A stretch of 35,311 bases of DNA from Actinomycetes bacterium. GTDB taxonomy: Bacteria > Actinomycetota > Acidimicrobiia > Acidimicrobiales > RAAP-2. The DNA is taken from positions 1 through 35,311 of the forward strand of contig JAJYSP010000025.1 in NCBI GenBank assembly GCA_021793515.1, in the 5' to 3' direction. This document shows positions 22,720 through 31,171 of this stretch, in pieces; within the stretch, counting starts at the first letter, position 1, and the number at the start of each line of letters is the position of its first letter. The notes under the pieces are model-generated. The model saw only the letters and a list, made by a program, of their open reading frames with translations, ran no database searches and was not told the DNA's origin. A program made the position numbers and the translations under genes.

Positions 22720-23163
22720 ATGCGAAGAATCTTGTATGCGACTGTGGCGTTACTCACCAGCGCTGCGGTACTGCCTTCATCGGGCGGTGCCGCGAGCACG
22801 TTGCCGACCCCACATGCGAAGAAGGTCATCGTCGTACACCACCGGGCACAACCACGCGTTAAACGAGTGGTTCATCGCCCGACGTTACTCAGTTACGTGG
22901 CGGCCCTCGCGCGGGTCACAGTGAATCAGTTGCGAGCGGAGTGGCAACACGTGGCGATCTGTGAAGTCGGCGGAAACTGGTCGATGCAGGGCCCCGTCTA
23001 TTCGGGCATCGGATTCGCGAACTCGACGTGGTCCGAATACGGTGGGACGCAGTTCGCGCCCTTGGCCGGTCAGGCACCTCGTGACGCGCAGATCCTTATC
23101 GGTATGCGCGTAACCGGTGGCTGGGTCCCCGACCAGAATGGTTGCGCGCCAGGTGGTTGGTAG
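22720..23163 (+). CDS. Rpf-like secreted lytic transglycosylase
   Basis: 147 residues from the ATG at 22720, with AAAGGAGAG seven bases before it; the open frame upstream has no site. A signal peptide (about 1-26, MRRILYATVALLTSAAVLP) is followed by a basic linker rich in His, Lys and Arg. The C-terminal part (about 70-147) matches the transglycosylase-like/Rpf domain: WQHVAICEVGGNW with the catalytic Glu, then GIGFANSTWSEYGG and a helix with the APRDAQILIGMRV ending. Rpf enzymes cleave peptidoglycan and wake dormant cells. The domain lacks LysM or G5 additions, so it is a minimal form. The adjacent kinase may influence the same process. Confidence 0.88.
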   Translation: MRRILYATVALLTSAAVLPSSGGAASTLPTPHAKKVIVVHHRAQPRVKRVVHRPTLLSYVAALARVTVNQLRAEWQHVAICEVGGNWSMQGPVYSGIGFANSTWSEYGGTQFAPLAGQAPRDAQILIGMRVTGGWVPDQNGCAPGGW

Positions 23164-23427
23164 ACGCGTGACGCGATGGCCGTCTATGGACTGCACGTCG
23201 CCGTCGCGCCCGATGGCTGTCCGGATGTAACAGAAGTTGACCGCGGTGCAGTTGGCTTCAATGGCGTTCAAGCTCGCGGTACCGGGTCGTCGACACCACG
23301 GTCGCGACCGTCATATCAATCTCGACGCCTGCGTGCATCGACCATTGCCGGGCGGGCAGCGCGTGGCACCGGTTCGTCAGGGACATCCCGGATTGCTGTG
23401 AGCGACACGTCGTCATAACCTCGAATC
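23164..23427. promoter_or_regulatory. Intergenic region with palindrome and leaderless-type promoter
   Basis: ACGGTCGCGACCGT (23298-23311) is a perfect 14-bp palindrome and a possible operator. TTGCTG (23393-23398) and CATAAC (23415-23420), 16 bp apart, end 7 nt before the GTG of the next gene, which has no ribosome site. This fits a leaderless transcript. Confidence 0.35.
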
Positions 23428-24432
23428 GTGTCAGCGACGCGACGGACCGAGCAGTCACCGACCAACGACGAGAGGATCGCCCGTGGCGGTAGGGACCCGT
23501 CGTCGCCGTGGGCTGTCGAGACCCATGGACTGACGAAGCGTTTCGGGGAGAACGTGGCCGTCAACGACGTCGAACTCCTCGTTCCGCGAGGTTGCGCTTT
23601 CGGGTATCTCGGGCCCAATGGGGCCGGTAAGACCACGCTCATCAGGACGCTGCTCGGCTTGACGCACGCGGACGCCGGCACAATGTCACTCCTCGGTTTC
23701 CCGGTGCCAGAGCATCGCGACCGCGCGCTCGCCCGTGTCGGCGCAATCGTTGACGAACCGCGCTTCCACGCGCACCTGACGGGGCGCCAAAACCTTGAGA
23801 TCCTCGCCGCCGCGCGCGAACCCGAGGCGCGGGGCCGCATCCAGTCGTCACTCGAACGCGTTGGCATGGCCCAGCGCTCGGACGTGCGCGTGTCGAAGTA
23901 CTCCATGGGTATGCGCCAACGGTTGGGCGTCGCGGCGTGCCTACTTGGCGATCCTCAGTTGCTCATCCTGGACGAGCCGATGAATGGTCTGGATCCTGCC
24001 GGTATGCACGAGATGCGCGACATGATCCAGTCTCTCGTCGCCGAAGGTCGCACGGTCATGCTCTCGTCGCACTTGCTCGACGAGGTCGAGCGGACCTGTG
24101 ACGCCGTCGCCATCGTCGACAAGGGACGGGTGATCCGTCAAGGGTCCATCAGTGAACTACTCGCCGGATCCTCGGTGCAAGTGGAGATATCGTGCTCGAA
24201 GCCCGAGACGGCTCGGACGCTCCTCGCTTCGACGACGCTCGTCGCCGAGATTGGCGTCGACCCGTCAGGACTCACTGTGCATCTCGCCCCAGGAACGGAT
24301 CGTGAGGCGATCGCCGAGATTAATCGAGTCTTGGTCTACGGCGGCGTCGACGTCTATCGCCTTTCCCAGATACAGGTCTCGCTCGAGTCGTGGTTCCTCG
24401 CGGTGACGAGTCGATTGGGGGAGCCAGCGTGA
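23428..24432 (+). CDS. ABC exporter ATPase, BcrA/CcmA type
   Basis: 334 residues. A polar N-tail of about 28 residues precedes the nucleotide-binding domain: ETHGLTKRFGENVAVNDVEL, Walker A GPNGAGKTT, signature YSMGMRQRLG, Walker B LLILDEP, D-loop NGLDP and H-loop SSHLLDEVE. A C-terminal part of about 85 residues resembles the DUF4162-type extension. The YSxGMRQRLG form is typical of bacitracin or lantibiotic-type self-resistance and related efflux ATPases. It is coupled by a 4-bp overlap (GTGA) to the permease gene. No regulator gene is adjacent. Confidence 0.92.
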   Translation: MSATRRTEQSPTNDERIARGGRDPSSPWAVETHGLTKRFGENVAVNDVELLVPRGCAFGYLGPNGAGKTTLIRTLLGLTHADAGTMSLLGFPVPEHRDRALARVGAIVDEPRFHAHLTGRQNLEILAAAREPEARGRIQSSLERVGMAQRSDVRVSKYSMGMRQRLGVAACLLGDPQLLILDEPMNGLDPAGMHEMRDMIQSLVAEGRTVMLSSHLLDEVERTCDAVAIVDKGRVIRQGSISELLAGSSVQVEISCSKPETARTLLASTTLVAEIGVDPSGLTVHLAPGTDREAIAEINRVLVYGGVDVYRLSQIQVSLESWFLAVTSRLGEPA

Positions 24433-25562
24433 CAGCAATCGATCCGCGAGACATGACGGGTTCGCGCGAGGACCCCGCGAGGGATGGTCGCGGATCGTGG
24501 TTGCCCACACTCGCCATGGTTCGCACCCGGATCATGGAGCTCGTCCGTCGCCGGGGTCTCATGGCGGCGATGATTATCGTGAACATCGGATTTCCCTCAC
24601 TGTTCGTATTGGTTCGACTCATCGCGCACGCCGTGGCACCACACTCCTATGGTCCAGCTGGGGGGTACGTCATCTTCACGAGCCTCGTCGCCGGTGTGAT
24701 GTACGTGTTCGGTTTCATCGTCGCCGCGACCCTTGGGTGCACGGCCGGATCCGTTGACTTGAGCGAAGGTATGTTCCGCCACCTCGTCATCACGGGTCGC
24801 TCGCGTCTCGCGCTGTACCTCGCCCGGATTCCCGCTGGGCTGGCGATAATCGTGCCGATGGTGGCCACGGGTTTCACCATCGTCTGCGCGGTCTGTGTGT
24901 TCGCGGCGCCGACCACGCTCAATTATCAAGGGGTGAGCGTGCCCCCGGGACTCTCACTGAGTGGGTTTGAGGGCTGGGCGGCCCAGCACTCCAAGGAAGT
25001 GGTCTGCGGGTTCCCCTACCGGTTGCCGATCGGTATCGCCTGTGGGATCGATCAACGAGGTCAGGTGATCACGCCGCCCGGAAGCACGGGGTTCAGCGCC
25101 ATCTCGGCGACGACGTTACGGGCAGACGCAGTCAAAATCGCTCGACAGGACTACCGCGATTATTCGCGCACGTTCCTCTATCCGTCGAACTCGCTGATGG
25201 TCAAGACGGGACTGTGGATCGAATTGGAAGCGATAATCGGCTTCATCGTCGGACTCGGCCTGGCGTCATTGATGGGACAGCGAACGGTTCCCGTCGTGTT
25301 GATGATCGTGCTCGAGATCATCTTGACGCCGCTGCTTTCGCACACGGTGATCGCGCACCTCATCAATCTTCAGCGCGGCGTTGTGGGACTCGCCATGGCG
25401 CACCTCGAGCCCGGGGGACTGCCTCGCGCCTTCGGCGGTGGCGGTGGCGGTGGTGCGTCGCTCGTGCCGGAGAGCACTACCGTCGCGGTGGCGGTGGTCA
25501 TCGGCTGGTTGGTCGTGTGGACGGCCCTCGGAGCGTGGCGCATGTCCACGCGCGACGCGTGA
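24429..25562 (+). CDS. ABC-2 type permease partner
   Basis: 377 residues from the GTG at 24429, which overlaps the ATPase stop and follows GGGGGAG at good spacing. A polar N-tail (about 1-35) is followed by helix 1 (about 43-63), two further helices by residue 100, and two around 125-160. An extracytoplasmic loop of about 100 residues (about 165-260) holds two cysteines. Then come two helices (about 262-310) and a last one near the end. An eight-glycine run (about residues 336-343) precedes the last helix, an odd flexible linker. The layout matches ABC-2 permeases with an extra outer loop. Substrate unknown. Confidence 0.85.
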   Translation: MTAIDPRDMTGSREDPARDGRGSWLPTLAMVRTRIMELVRRRGLMAAMIIVNIGFPSLFVLVRLIAHAVAPHSYGPAGGYVIFTSLVAGVMYVFGFIVAATLGCTAGSVDLSEGMFRHLVITGRSRLALYLARIPAGLAIIVPMVATGFTIVCAVCVFAAPTTLNYQGVSVPPGLSLSGFEGWAAQHSKEVVCGFPYRLPIGIACGIDQRGQVITPPGSTGFSAISATTLRADAVKIARQDYRDYSRTFLYPSNSLMVKTGLWIELEAIIGFIVGLGLASLMGQRTVPVVLMIVLEIILTPLLSHTVIAHLINLQRGVVGLAMAHLEPGGLPRAFGGGGGGGASLVPESTTVAVAVVIGWLVVWTALGAWRMSTRDA

Positions 25563-25659
25563 CGGTGGTACCGCTGCGGTCCGCGACAGATTCGGCTCAG
25601 TTGATCGACGAGTCGCGTCGGGGCCGACCGGTCAGCGCGGTGTTCACCTCGTCAGTGAA

Positions 25660-26559
25660 TCAGTGGAACGGCGGCGGCAGGACGGCGATGATGGCGTCCG
25701 CGATGGCTTCGTAGCCCGCGGCGTTGGGGTGGATGTTGGGACCGTACGGGGCGGCGGCGCACATCCACGTGAGATGACAGACGGTCGCCACGTTCGTCGG
25801 CACGCGCCTGCCCGAACGGTAGGTGGTCGAGGTCTGGTGCAGGTGGAAGACACCGGCCACGTTGGCCATCGGCATGCCCTGGGACTGATAGATCGTCGCG
25901 AGCGTCTGGTCGAGTTGACTAATGGCCTGGAGACTCGCGCGGGCGTGGATCCTTCCGGTAGTGCCATTGGCCGCCTGGGCGAGGTACGGGTCGGCGAAGC
26001 TGAGCCCAACGAAGGTCACGTTCGGGCCCGCCGCGGCCTTGAGCACCGTGAGGATGCTGGTGAGCTGGGGCGCCATCTGGTCGATGCTCTGCTGCACGCA
26101 GGTGGGGTCGACCACGTGGGTACGAAGGCACGGCACGACCGAGTTGAAGCCGAGGTCGACCGTGACCAGGCCGGTCTGATCGTGGTGCGCGTTCAAGAAC
26201 GTGATCGCGTCGGCCAACTGGGAATCGCCCGAGTGATAGCAGCCGTCCTTACCGTTGACCATCGTCACTACCGACTCACCGGGACACCCCAGTTCAGTGA
26301 GCGTGAGCGATATCCCGTGGCTCGCCTCGTAGGCGATCAGGTCGTTCGCGAAACCGTGGTGGGTCCGGTACCCGGTGGGGTGCAGTGGCGTGGGCTGGAC
26401 CCCGACGGACACCGACGCGCCGATGTCGAGGTAGAAACCACTCGTAATCGTGGCTGCCCCGGCGGCGCCGACGCCGCTGGCGACTCCCACCCCGGCGAGC
26501 ATCGTCAGCGCGGCCGCGAGCATGGCGACACCACGCGTGAACACTCGTTGGAAACGCAC
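25660..26559 (-). CDS. Secreted SGNH/GDSL-type hydrolase (paralogue 1)
   Basis: 299 residues with a GTG start after AAGGAG and a signal peptide (about 1-36). Block I reads YLDIGASVSVG, with Ser in the GxSxxxG nucleophile position but Ala instead of Asp before it. Block III reads VTVDLGFNSV, where Asn would shape the oxyanion hole. Block V reads GPNIHPNAAGY, with the catalytic His but Pro where the DxxH Asp usually lies. Six cysteines are shared with the paralogue at 31172, as expected outside the cell. SGNH enzymes are esterases or acyltransferases. The neighbouring acyltransferase-3 gene suggests work on acyl groups of an envelope molecule. Last gene of the five-gene block. Confidence 0.85.
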   Translation of the reverse strand: MRFQRVFTRGVAMLAAALTMLAGVGVASGVGAAGAATITSGFYLDIGASVSVGVQPTPLHPTGYRTHHGFANDLIAYEASHGISLTLTELGCPGESVVTMVNGKDGCYHSGDSQLADAITFLNAHHDQTGLVTVDLGFNSVVPCLRTHVVDPTCVQQSIDQMAPQLTSILTVLKAAAGPNVTFVGLSFADPYLAQAANGTTGRIHARASLQAISQLDQTLATIYQSQGMPMANVAGVFHLHQTSTTYRSGRRVPTNVATVCHLTWMCAAAPYGPNIHPNAAGYEAIADAIIAVLPPPFH

Positions 26560-26583
26560 TACTCGGACTCCTTGACGTTCTAG

Positions 26584-26616
26584 CGCGACGGAGACCCGTG
26601 GGGAGTCTCCGTCGCG
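26584..26616 (-). terminator. Hairpin between acyltransferase and SGNH genes
   Basis: A perfect 12-bp stem (CGCGACGGAGAC, 26584-26595, with 26605-26616) and 9-nt loop. It lies about 100 nt past the acyltransferase stop and just before the ribosome site of the SGNH gene. It has no U tract, so it could be an attenuator or mRNA-stabilising stem rather than an end. Confidence 0.45.
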
Positions 26617-26715
26617 AATCCATTCATTGACCCCATCTACGGTACGGCATAGTTCGAGCGAGAAGAACGTGTGTCACGAAGAAATGCATAAGAATTAAGG
26701 GTTCTGACGCCTCCG

Positions 26716-27951
26716 CTACGGCTCAACGACGTCCATCGGTCCGTCGGCGATGTCGCCACGTTCGACCACCGCGGGGAGCTGACGGCGAGGCCACAGGCTC
26801 GCCCAGGTCGCTCGGCTGCGGCCGGTGACACCCTTGGCAACCCAGGTCCGCGCCATGAGCGCGGTGAAGACGAAACCGACGCTGTAAACGATCACGAGGG
26901 CGAGCGGAGCGGCAACCTGCCAGGGGAGGTGCACCCCGCTCGCGGCGCGAAGTCGAACGAGCGCGGGGATCCAAATCATCTGGGAGAGATAGACGCCGTA
27001 GGAATTGTCGGAGCCCGACTGGACCATGGCACGGATTCGGGCCCGTCGTGCCGGGGCGGTTAGGTAGACCCCGAGCAGGTAGACGCACAGGATGGCACCG
27101 ATGTTGTACGGGATGATCAGGGGTGAGAAGACATAAACACCCGTGCGCAGGTAGGGCGGCAGGACGTGGGCGACTCCGACGTAGGTGAGGACCTCCGCGA
27201 GCGCCATGGCCGCCAGGGTTCCACCGAGGATCAGAGCGACGTGCTGCACGATCCACTGGTGGACCTCGTCGAGGTGGAGCGCCACGATGACGCCGCCCAC
27301 GATGTAGATGACGTAGGAAAGGATGAGTCGGGTCTGCAGGAGCCCCGGCACTGAGAGCACAGCGTGGTGCGAGCTGACCCAGGCGCCGTAGGCCACCTGC
27401 CAGAGCAGGGCACCCACCATCATCCGCCAGTGCCACGTTGGGTGGCGTCGGATGAATCGGAGCATGAGCGGGAAGAGGACGTAGAACTCGCCGATGACGA
27501 GCAGGTAGTAGAGGTGGTAGTACCCGGTCGCGGTGAGGTGGGTCAGGACGCGAAGGCCGCTCCAACTGAAGACACGTGCGGCGTCAAAGGCGTAGTACGG
27601 GAACGTCGAGCGGGTGTTGAGCGACGTGTAGAGGAAATAGAGGACCGTCCAGGTCAGATACGGCACGCCGACGGACATGAAACGCCGTTTCGCGTATGGC
27701 AGGACCGCGACCTTTGTCGTGTTGCGGTAGCTGTAGGTGAGCATGCACGCCGAAACGAAGAGGAACGCGTCGCGTGAGAATCGGGTCAACATGATCAGGC
27801 CGACGACGGTGGTGCTCGTCGCCAGTGGCGCGAAGAAGATGAGGGCGTGCGTGGAGATGACGGCCGCCTGCTTGACCGGCCGCATGGCGTCGATGTGGTC
27901 GAGACGCCGACGGGTGCCCGAGGGTGGCGCCGCCGGCTCGGGGGCGCTCAT
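26716..27951 (-). CDS. Acyltransferase-3 family membrane protein
   Basis: 411 residues with about ten helices. The family motif R/K-x10-H is intact in the first helix (Arg24 to His35, in DAMRPVKQAAVISTHAL). A Ser-Phe/Arg-Asp turn follows (RFSRDAFLFVSACML), and the YGVYLSQMIW segment near the end is also family-like. Acyltransferase-3 proteins pass an acyl group from a cytosolic acyl donor to a glycan or lipid on the outer face, often completed by an SGNH protein. The adjacent acyl-CoA ligase (28 bp away) and the two SGNH genes fit this scheme. The C-tail of about 40 residues is basic and cytosolic. Confidence 0.88.
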   Translation of the reverse strand: MSAPEPAAPPSGTRRRLDHIDAMRPVKQAAVISTHALIFFAPLATSTTVVGLIMLTRFSRDAFLFVSACMLTYSYRNTTKVAVLPYAKRRFMSVGVPYLTWTVLYFLYTSLNTRSTFPYYAFDAARVFSWSGLRVLTHLTATGYYHLYYLLVIGEFYVLFPLMLRFIRRHPTWHWRMMVGALLWQVAYGAWVSSHHAVLSVPGLLQTRLILSYVIYIVGGVIVALHLDEVHQWIVQHVALILGGTLAAMALAEVLTYVGVAHVLPPYLRTGVYVFSPLIIPYNIGAILCVYLLGVYLTAPARRARIRAMVQSGSDNSYGVYLSQMIWIPALVRLRAASGVHLPWQVAAPLALVIVYSVGFVFTALMARTWVAKGVTGRSRATWASLWPRRQLPAVVERGDIADGPMDVVEP

Positions 27952-27979
27952 CGGCGATCCGCTGACGACGCTGACCTCT

Positions 27980-29491
27980 TCACGTGAGGTCCATGGTGGC
28001 GATCACGTCGAGCGGTTCGCTCGTCAAGCGGTGCTTTTGGATCTTGCCGGTTGCGTGGGCCGGTAGCTGGGCCACCACCGTGAAGGACGCGGGCCAGTGC
28101 GTCTTTGGGAACCCCTCGGTGACGACGCGGCGTAGTTGGGCCAGCACCGAGTCGCGGTCGCAGTCTTCGGCCAACTCCACGTACGCCGTGGGTACCTCGC
28201 CGAAGACGTCATCGGGTAAGGCGATGACCGCCACACCCCGCACGTGTTCGACGCCGAGGAGTGCGTCTTCGAGTTCGCGCGGGAAGATCTTCTCGCCTCC
28301 CCGGTTGATCACGTCGTCGCTGCGTCCAACGAGGTAGAGGTAGCCATCCTCGTCAAGGTAGCCGAGGTCGCCGGTGCGCAACCACCCGTCGATACTGAAA
28401 CGGTCCTCGTAGCCGGCGCTCTCGTAGCGCGTGATTACCGACGGCCCGTGGATCTCGACGTGGCCGACGTTGGATGAGGGCACCGAGGGATCGGCTTCGT
28501 CTTCGGCGAATGGCGCGATGCGCAATTCCACGCCGACGGGGACGCCCGCCGAGCCAGGTTTGCGATCACCGTCGAGGGGATTGGCGCTGATCTGACTCGC
28601 GGCCTCAGTCATACCGTAGGACTCGATCACGGGAATGGCGACGGCCAATTGGAACTGCGCGAAGACCGCGGGGGAGAGTGGCGCGGACGCCGAGCGAACG
28701 AAACGGATGCGCTCGGCGATGACCTCGGCTTCTCGCAGGTTCGACAGCCGGGCGATGATCGCGGGCACCGCGTTGATCCACGTGACCTCGTACTGGTCGG
28801 CCAGCGCCCAGAAGTCGGTGCGGTGGAAGCGCTCGTCTAAGACCAGGGAGGAGCCCGCGACGAGGGACGCCAACAGGCCGACGACTTCGGCATTGATGTG
28901 CCAGAGCGGAAGGGGGTTGAGGCCGCGATCGGCTGGGGTGAGCCGGTTGTGCGTCGCGACGAGCGAGGCCGTGTGGAGTAGTTGTGCGGCGGGCAACGCC
29001 ATGATCTTGGGCGTGCCCGTCGTGCCCGAGGACGCGAGGATCACGCCGCCGGTGTCGGTCGACACGGCGTCGGTCACTGGAACGGACGCCGGCGGCGTGC
29101 GCACGTCGTGCCAATTCACGATCACCGCGCCGGGGCGGTCGAGGTCGCTGAAGACCGCGTGCACGCCGAGACGTCGGAGTCGGGCGTTGAGGGCATCAAC
29201 GTTGATCGGGTTCATCGTGGGGTCCAGAGGGGCGACCCACAGGCCGCAGGCGATGACGGCGAGGAACGCCTGGGCGAATAGGAGGGGGTCGCGGATGAGG
29301 AGTCCGACGCGGTCGCCGCTGCGCAGGTCGAGTTCGCCCAGTCGCGAGAACCACCAGTCCCTCGTCCGCTCGAGGTCGCTAAAGGAGACGACGTCGCTGG
29401 AACGGAGTCGCAGGAGGTAGGGTGCGGCCCCGTACTGCTCGGATCGTCGTGCGATCAGGGCGCCCAGGGACCGCGGATGCTCGTCGCTCAC
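27980..29491 (-). CDS. Acyl-CoA synthetase (AMP-binding)
   Basis: 503 residues from the GTG at 29491 (GAGGAG six bases upstream). The open frame to 29782 overlaps the dehydrogenase gene and is not family-like. Motifs: P-loop ILASSGTTGTPK, ESYGMTEAASQ, DGWLRTGDLGYLDEDGYLYLVGR, the hinge DDVINRGGEKIFP, and the catalytic Lys in GKIQKHRL. Such enzymes adenylate a carboxylic acid and load it on CoA. The whole N-domain and mobile C-domain are present. Chain length cannot be told from motifs. Together with the aldehyde dehydrogenase just before it, the gene pair would convert an aldehyde to an acyl-CoA for the membrane acyltransferase. Confidence 0.9.
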   Translation of the reverse strand: MSDEHPRSLGALIARRSEQYGAAPYLLRLRSSDVVSFSDLERTRDWWFSRLGELDLRSGDRVGLLIRDPLLFAQAFLAVIACGLWVAPLDPTMNPINVDALNARLRRLGVHAVFSDLDRPGAVIVNWHDVRTPPASVPVTDAVSTDTGGVILASSGTTGTPKIMALPAAQLLHTASLVATHNRLTPADRGLNPLPLWHINAEVVGLLASLVAGSSLVLDERFHRTDFWALADQYEVTWINAVPAIIARLSNLREAEVIAERIRFVRSASAPLSPAVFAQFQLAVAIPVIESYGMTEAASQISANPLDGDRKPGSAGVPVGVELRIAPFAEDEADPSVPSSNVGHVEIHGPSVITRYESAGYEDRFSIDGWLRTGDLGYLDEDGYLYLVGRSDDVINRGGEKIFPRELEDALLGVEHVRGVAVIALPDDVFGEVPTAYVELAEDCDRDSVLAQLRRVVTEGFPKTHWPASFTVVAQLPAHATGKIQKHRLTSEPLDVIATMDLT

Positions 29492-29511
29492 GAAACTCCT
29501 CGCACGTTCAG

Positions 29512-29533
29512 CCGTCGCATGGGAACGCGACGG
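29512..29533 (-). other. Intercistronic hairpin
   Basis: CCGTCGC (29512-29518) and GCGACGG (29527-29533) pair perfectly around an 8-nt loop in the 92-bp gap between the aldehyde dehydrogenase stop and the ligase start. It may mark processing or partial termination in the operon. Confidence 0.4.
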
Positions 29534-29583
29534 AACGGGTGGGTGCCGTGCTGCGTTGCGGAGTTCGCTCGGTGGTGGCGCAT

Positions 29584-31083
29584 TCAGTGAGTCTGGGTCC
29601 AGACGGACTTGGTCTCGAGGAACTCGTTGACGTGCTCGACACCGCCCTCGCGGCCGTAGCCGCTCATCCGGTAGCCCCCGAAGGGAACGGCGGGGTCCAT
29701 CTGCCCATAACAGTTGACCCAGACCGTTCCGGTGCGTAGGGCGCCCACGGTCCGGGTCGCCTTGGTGAGGTCGTTGGTCCACACGCCACCACCCAGACCG
29801 AAGGGACTGGTGTTGGCGAGTTTGATGACGGACTCGTAGTCATCGAAGGCCATGACCGAGACGACGGGTCCGAAGATTTCCTCTTTGGCGACGCGCATGT
29901 CGTTGTCAACGTCAGTGAAGATCGTTGGCGCCACGAAATAGCCCTTGGCGTAGTCGCCTTCGGTGAGTCGCGCACCCCCGGTGTAGACGGCGGCCCCCTC
30001 GGCGCGCCCGACGTCGAAGTAGTCGGTCACGCGCTCGAGCTGGGTCTGTGAGACGAGTGGTCCAAGCTGGGTGGTGTCGTCGAGTCCGTTACCCACGGTG
30101 AGTGCGTCCGTATAGGACGACATGGCCTGCACGAAGTCGTTGTAGATGCCGCGTTCGACGAAGAGCCGCGTACCGGCGCTGCACACCTGCCCGGAATTGG
30201 TGAAGGCCGCCATGGCCGCACCGGGGACCGCGAGGTCGAGGTCGGCGTCGTTGAAGACGATGTTGGGCGACTTGCCGCCGAGTTCTAGGGTGACGCGCTT
30301 CAAGGTGCCAGCGGCGGCACGAACGATGGCTTGACCCGTCGCGGTCGATCCGGTGAAGGCAATCTTGTCGACGCCGGGGTGGACGCTTAACGCGGCGCCG
30401 GCTGTCTCGCCGTAGCCCGTCACGACGTTGACCACGCCGTCGGGCAGGCCGGCCTCGAGGAGCATTTCGCCCAACCAGAGCGCGCTGAGGGAGGCTTCCT
30501 CGGCGGGCTTAAGTACGACGGTGCAGCCCGCGGCAAGTGCGGCGCCGACCTTCCAGATGAAGGCGATGTGGGGGTTGTTCCAAGGGATGATGGCACCCAC
30601 CACGCCGACGGGTTCGCGCAACGTCTGGGTATGGAAGTCACCTGGAATCGAATTGGTGATGGTCTCGCCACGCAGCGCCGTGGTGAGACCGGCGTAGAAG
30701 CGGGCCATACCAACCGCCCGGCGCAGGTTGCCTCGCATGCGCTGGATCGGGGCACCCATGTCGAGGGTGTCCAAGATCGCCAAGTCCTCGTGTCGCGATT
30801 CGACCAGGTCGGCGAAGCGAAGCATGATTCGTTGGCGGTCAAAGGGCTTCATCGTCGACCACGGTCCGTCGTCGAAGGCGCGACGTGCGGCCGCGACCGC
30901 CCGGTCGACGTCGGGCGCGTCACCGGCGGGCAGGCGGGCGAGCAGTTGACCCGTCGCCGGATTGAGCGTGTCGAACGTCTCGCTCGATACCGCTGGGACG
31001 AATGCGCCGTCGATCAGCATCGATGCAAGACCGCCGGTGACGAATCGCTCAATCGCCGAGGGGACGGAGACTTCTTGTGGCAT
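29584..31083 (-). CDS. NAD(P)-dependent aldehyde dehydrogenase
   Basis: 499 residues with AAGGGG seven bases before the ATG, complete for the ALDH superfamily. Visible are IIPWNNP (Asn169-Asn170 region), Lys192 in VLKPAE (cofactor), the FTGSTATGQ Rossmann segment, general base Glu267 in TLELGGKSPNIVF, nucleophile Cys301 in SGQVCSAGTR, and EEIFGPVVSV near the end. It oxidises an aldehyde to the acid; the closest types are betaine-, phenylacetaldehyde- or aliphatic-aldehyde dehydrogenases. Position before the acyl-CoA ligase implies its product is activated next. A 27-codon frame upstream ends over its start codon. Confidence 0.93.
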   Translation of the reverse strand: MPQEVSVPSAIERFVTGGLASMLIDGAFVPAVSSETFDTLNPATGQLLARLPAGDAPDVDRAVAAARRAFDDGPWSTMKPFDRQRIMLRFADLVESRHEDLAILDTLDMGAPIQRMRGNLRRAVGMARFYAGLTTALRGETITNSIPGDFHTQTLREPVGVVGAIIPWNNPHIAFIWKVGAALAAGCTVVLKPAEEASLSALWLGEMLLEAGLPDGVVNVVTGYGETAGAALSVHPGVDKIAFTGSTATGQAIVRAAAGTLKRVTLELGGKSPNIVFNDADLDLAVPGAAMAAFTNSGQVCSAGTRLFVERGIYNDFVQAMSSYTDALTVGNGLDDTTQLGPLVSQTQLERVTDYFDVGRAEGAAVYTGGARLTEGDYAKGYFVAPTIFTDVDNDMRVAKEEIFGPVVSVMAFDDYESVIKLANTSPFGLGGGVWTNDLTKATRTVGALRTGTVWVNCYGQMDPAVPFGGYRMSGYGREGGVEHVNEFLETKSVWTQTH

Positions 31084-31116
31084 CAGTGGCCCCTTCGCTC
31101 AGTGTCGGTGGAGACC

Positions 31117-31139
31117 GCTACGGCCCCAGTCCTCGTAGC
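31117..31139 (-). other. Intercistronic hairpin
   Basis: GCTACG (31117-31122) pairs with CGTAGC (31134-31139) around an 11-nt loop in the 88-bp gap between the SGNH paralogue 2 gene and the dehydrogenase gene. Additional C/G pairs flank it with a bulge. Confidence 0.3.
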
Positions 31140-31171
31140 CGGCGGCGTCGTCACGGTGCTCCTCATAAAAG

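Noticed and set aside
25381-26583. 400-codon plus-strand frame over the permease end and SGNH gene
   Set aside because: Extremely Arg/Gly/Asp-rich, without domains, and opposite a signal-peptide-bearing SGNH gene.
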